DNA of 17,061 nucleotides. It comes from Bacteroidota bacterium. Lineage in GTDB: Bacteria; Bacteroidota; Bacteroidia; Chitinophagales; Chitinophagaceae. The stretch is from the NCBI GenBank assembly GCA_947447835.1, contig CANFLP010000031.1:1-17061 (forward strand). Direction: 5' to 3'. The notes beneath the pieces are model-generated. The model was given only the letters and a program-made list of their open reading frames with translations, was not told the DNA's origin and ran no database searches. The translations under genes and the position numbers were made by a program. Numbering within the stretch: position 1 is the first letter of the stretch; each line of letters starts with the position of its first letter. Positions 15,487 through 17,061 of this stretch are shown here, one piece after another.

Positions 15487-16479
15487 ATGCCACAAACAGT
15501 AAAAGCTGCAATTACCTCGGTTGGAGGATATGTTCCAGAGACCAAATTGACCAATTTTGACCTTGAAAAAATGGTGGATACCAATGATGAATGGATCCGC
15601 ACAAGAACTGGAATTTCCGAAAGAAGAATATTAAGAGAACCAGGAAAAGCAAGCTCGGATATGGCGGTTAAAGCAATTGAAGAAATACTACGTAAAAAGA
15701 ACTTAGATCCAATGGATATTGATTGTATTATTTGCGCCACGGTAACTCCAGACATGGTGTTCCCTGCTACGGCAAATATTATTGGAGATAAGATTGGCGC
15801 AAAAAATGCATTTGGATTTGACCTAGGTGCTGCATGTAGTGGATTTTTATTTGCTTTGCATACAGGGGCTACATTTATTGAAAGCGGACGTTATAAAAAA
15901 GTGATCGTAGTAGGTGTAGATAAAATGAGTTCTATTATTGACTATACCGACCGTGCTACCTGCATCATATTTGGTGATGGCGCAGGAGCAGTTTTATTGG
16001 AACCAAGTGGAGACGAAAATGGATTCCAAGATGCTATTTTAAAAAGTGATGGAAGTGGTCGTGATTATTTACATATTAAAGCAGGCGGAAGTTTAAAACC
16101 AGCAACAGTGGAAACTGTAATGGCGAAAGAACACTATGCATTCCAGGACGGGCAACCTGTATTTAAATTTGCTGTGAAAGGCATGGCCGACGTTACTGCC
16201 GATTTATTAGAAAAACATAATTTAACAGGCGATGATATTACTTGGTTAGTGCCACACCAAGCCAACCTGAGAATTATTGACGCTACTGCCAACAGAGCAG
16301 GAATACCTAAGGAGAAAGTGATGATTAATATTCAAAAATATGGTAACACCACTGCTGCTACTATTCCATTGTGTTTATGGGAGTGGGAGTCGCAATTAAA
16401 AAAGGGGGACAACTTAATATTAGCAGCATTTGGAGGAGGATTCACTTGGGGCGCCGCTTGGGTTAAATGGGCATACTAA
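15487..16479 (+). CDS. fabH: Beta-ketoacyl-[acyl-carrier-protein] synthase III
   Basis: FabH condenses an acyl-CoA (acetyl-CoA or branched starters) with malonyl-ACP to begin type II fatty-acid synthesis in the cytoplasm. The 330-aa thiolase-fold protein carries the full Cys-His-Asn triad: C117 in DLGAACSGF, H257 in VPHQANLRI and N287 in KYGNTTAATIP. DEWIRTRTGISERR (34-47), typical of the N-terminal part, and the C-terminal FGGGFTWGAAWV (315-326) are also present. Length and motifs are those of a normal FabH rather than a specialised ketosynthase. The ATG at 15487 is chosen because the protein begins directly at the first beta-strand. plsX and rpmF, often upstream in other bacteria, are absent here; the gene is instead divergent from ruvA. 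A PLP-enzyme gene follows 39 bp downstream, probably in the same transcript. Confidence 0.96.
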   Translation: MPQTVKAAITSVGGYVPETKLTNFDLEKMVDTNDEWIRTRTGISERRILREPGKASSDMAVKAIEEILRKKNLDPMDIDCIICATVTPDMVFPATANIIGDKIGAKNAFGFDLGAACSGFLFALHTGATFIESGRYKKVIVVGVDKMSSIIDYTDRATCIIFGDGAGAVLLEPSGDENGFQDAILKSDGSGRDYLHIKAGGSLKPATVETVMAKEHYAFQDGQPVFKFAVKGMADVTADLLEKHNLTGDDITWLVPHQANLRIIDATANRAGIPKEKVMINIQKYGNTTAATIPLCLWEWESQLKKGDNLILAAFGGGFTWGAAWVKWAY

Positions 16480-16518
16480 TTATTAAAGATTATATTTAAC
16501 AAAATAAATTGGACAACT

Positions 16519-17061
16519 ATGGGAAAGAAAACATTTAAAGGAATTAGCACTGTAACCTTACATACTGCTAGTCATGAAAACGATAATTTTTCACATACTA
16601 CTCCTATTTATGCAACTTCTACTTTCACCTTTGGATCGGCCGAAGAAGGTATGGACAGATTTAAAGGTGATGATAAAACCAGACTGTACACAAGATGGGG
16701 TAATCCAACTTTTACAGCTGCAGAACAAACTATTGAAGCATTAGAAGCACATGGATTAAAAAATGAACAAGGAGAACCATTGCAAGTAAAAGCATTGTTA
16801 CACTCAAGTGGACAAGCAGCAATGACCACTTTATTTTTTAGCAACCTAAGCGCAGGTGATACCTTAATATCTCATTACTCATTGTATGGCGGATCGCAAG
16901 AGTTGATGCAAAAGGTATTACATGAAGCAGGGGTAAATGTTTTACTGATTGATATACATGACGAAGCTTTATTAATAGCTACTTTACAAGCAAATCCAAA
17001 TACCAAACTAATACATTTAGAAACGCCTGCAAATCCTACCTTACAATGTGTGGACATCGAA
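16519..17061 (+). CDS. Cys/Met-metabolism PLP-dependent lyase/transferase, 5' part, cut by window edge
   Basis: The first 181 codons of a trans-sulfuration family enzyme; the rest, including the PLP lysine, lies past the right edge. Recognisable segments are TTPIYATSTFTFGS (27-40), LYTRWGNPT (56-64), corresponding to the Tyr/Arg phosphate-binding segment of the neighbouring subunit, HSSGQAAM (95-102), the PLP-stacking Tyr region SLYGGSQ (121-127) and LETPANPTL (167-175). The family makes or breaks C-S bonds in cysteine, homocysteine and methionine metabolism. ETPANP is more like methionine gamma-lyase or cystathionine gamma-synthase/lyase than O-acetylhomoserine sulfhydrylase, but the reaction cannot be fixed from half a protein. 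The ATG at 16519 fits the family N-terminus. It lies 39 bp after fabH with no terminator between. Confidence 0.9.
   Translation, partial: MGKKTFKGISTVTLHTASHENDNFSHTTPIYATSTFTFGSAEEGMDRFKGDDKTRLYTRWGNPTFTAAEQTIEALEAHGLKNEQGEPLQVKALLHSSGQAAMTTLFFSNLSAGDTLISHYSLYGGSQELMQKVLHEAGVNVLLIDIHDEALLIATLQANPNTKLIHLETPANPTLQCVDIE

Noticed and set aside
15441..15755. A 104-codon minus-strand frame overlapping the fabH start
   Set aside because: It is antisense to the conserved FabH N-terminus and has no motif; the real features there are the ruvA/fabH promoter spacer and fabH.
16608..17057. Two minus-strand open frames near the right edge
   Set aside because: They are antisense to the partial PLP-enzyme gene, whose plus-strand translation matches the Cys/Met-metabolism family throughout.

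Overview
The window looks like a chromosomal housekeeping segment of a Bacteroidota bacterium, most likely in or near the Chitinophagaceae. It is AT-rich by eye, has a full-length sprA (type IX secretion outer-membrane translocon) directly downstream of ruvA, lacks obvious Shine-Dalgarno sites, and has several matches to the Bacteroidota -7 promoter element TAnnTTTG. The family placement is inference; the phylum is well supported by SprA.

Layout, left to right. A tRNA-Ser(GCU) gene on the minus strand is cut by the left edge. Next comes dnaA on the minus strand with its own intrinsic terminator. A 342-bp AT-rich intergenic region follows, holding two near-consensus DnaA boxes, an AT-rich tandem 12-mer and palindromes. 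A small DUF3127 protein with an SSB-like C-terminal tip and a COG2509 FAD-dependent oxidoreductase then run on the plus strand. These converge, across a strong bidirectional terminator hairpin, on a secreted zinc-dependent phospholipase C / P1-nuclease-type protein on the minus strand. A two-gene ABC exporter (NatA/YhaQ-type ATPase and NatB/YhaP-type permease) is divergent from it. The permease ends 3 bp from the end of the 7.3-kb sprA, which is transcribed on the minus strand behind ruvA. fabH is divergent from ruvA, and a Cys/Met-metabolism PLP enzyme follows it and runs off the right edge.

Functional themes are replication and repair (DnaA, the SSB-like DUF3127 protein, RuvA), the cell envelope and secretion (SprA, the ABC exporter, the secreted hydrolase, FabH in fatty-acid initiation) and sulfur amino-acid metabolism. 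ruvA-sprA looks like one transcription unit, natA-natB another, and fabH-PLP enzyme probably a third.

I see no mobile element, CRISPR array, phage gene or frameshifted gene, and no clear sign of a wholly new multi-gene system. The least explained items are the DUF3127 protein with its SSB tip beside dnaA, the origin-like intergenic region, the non-ATG start of sprA, and the uncharacterised COG2509 flavoprotein.
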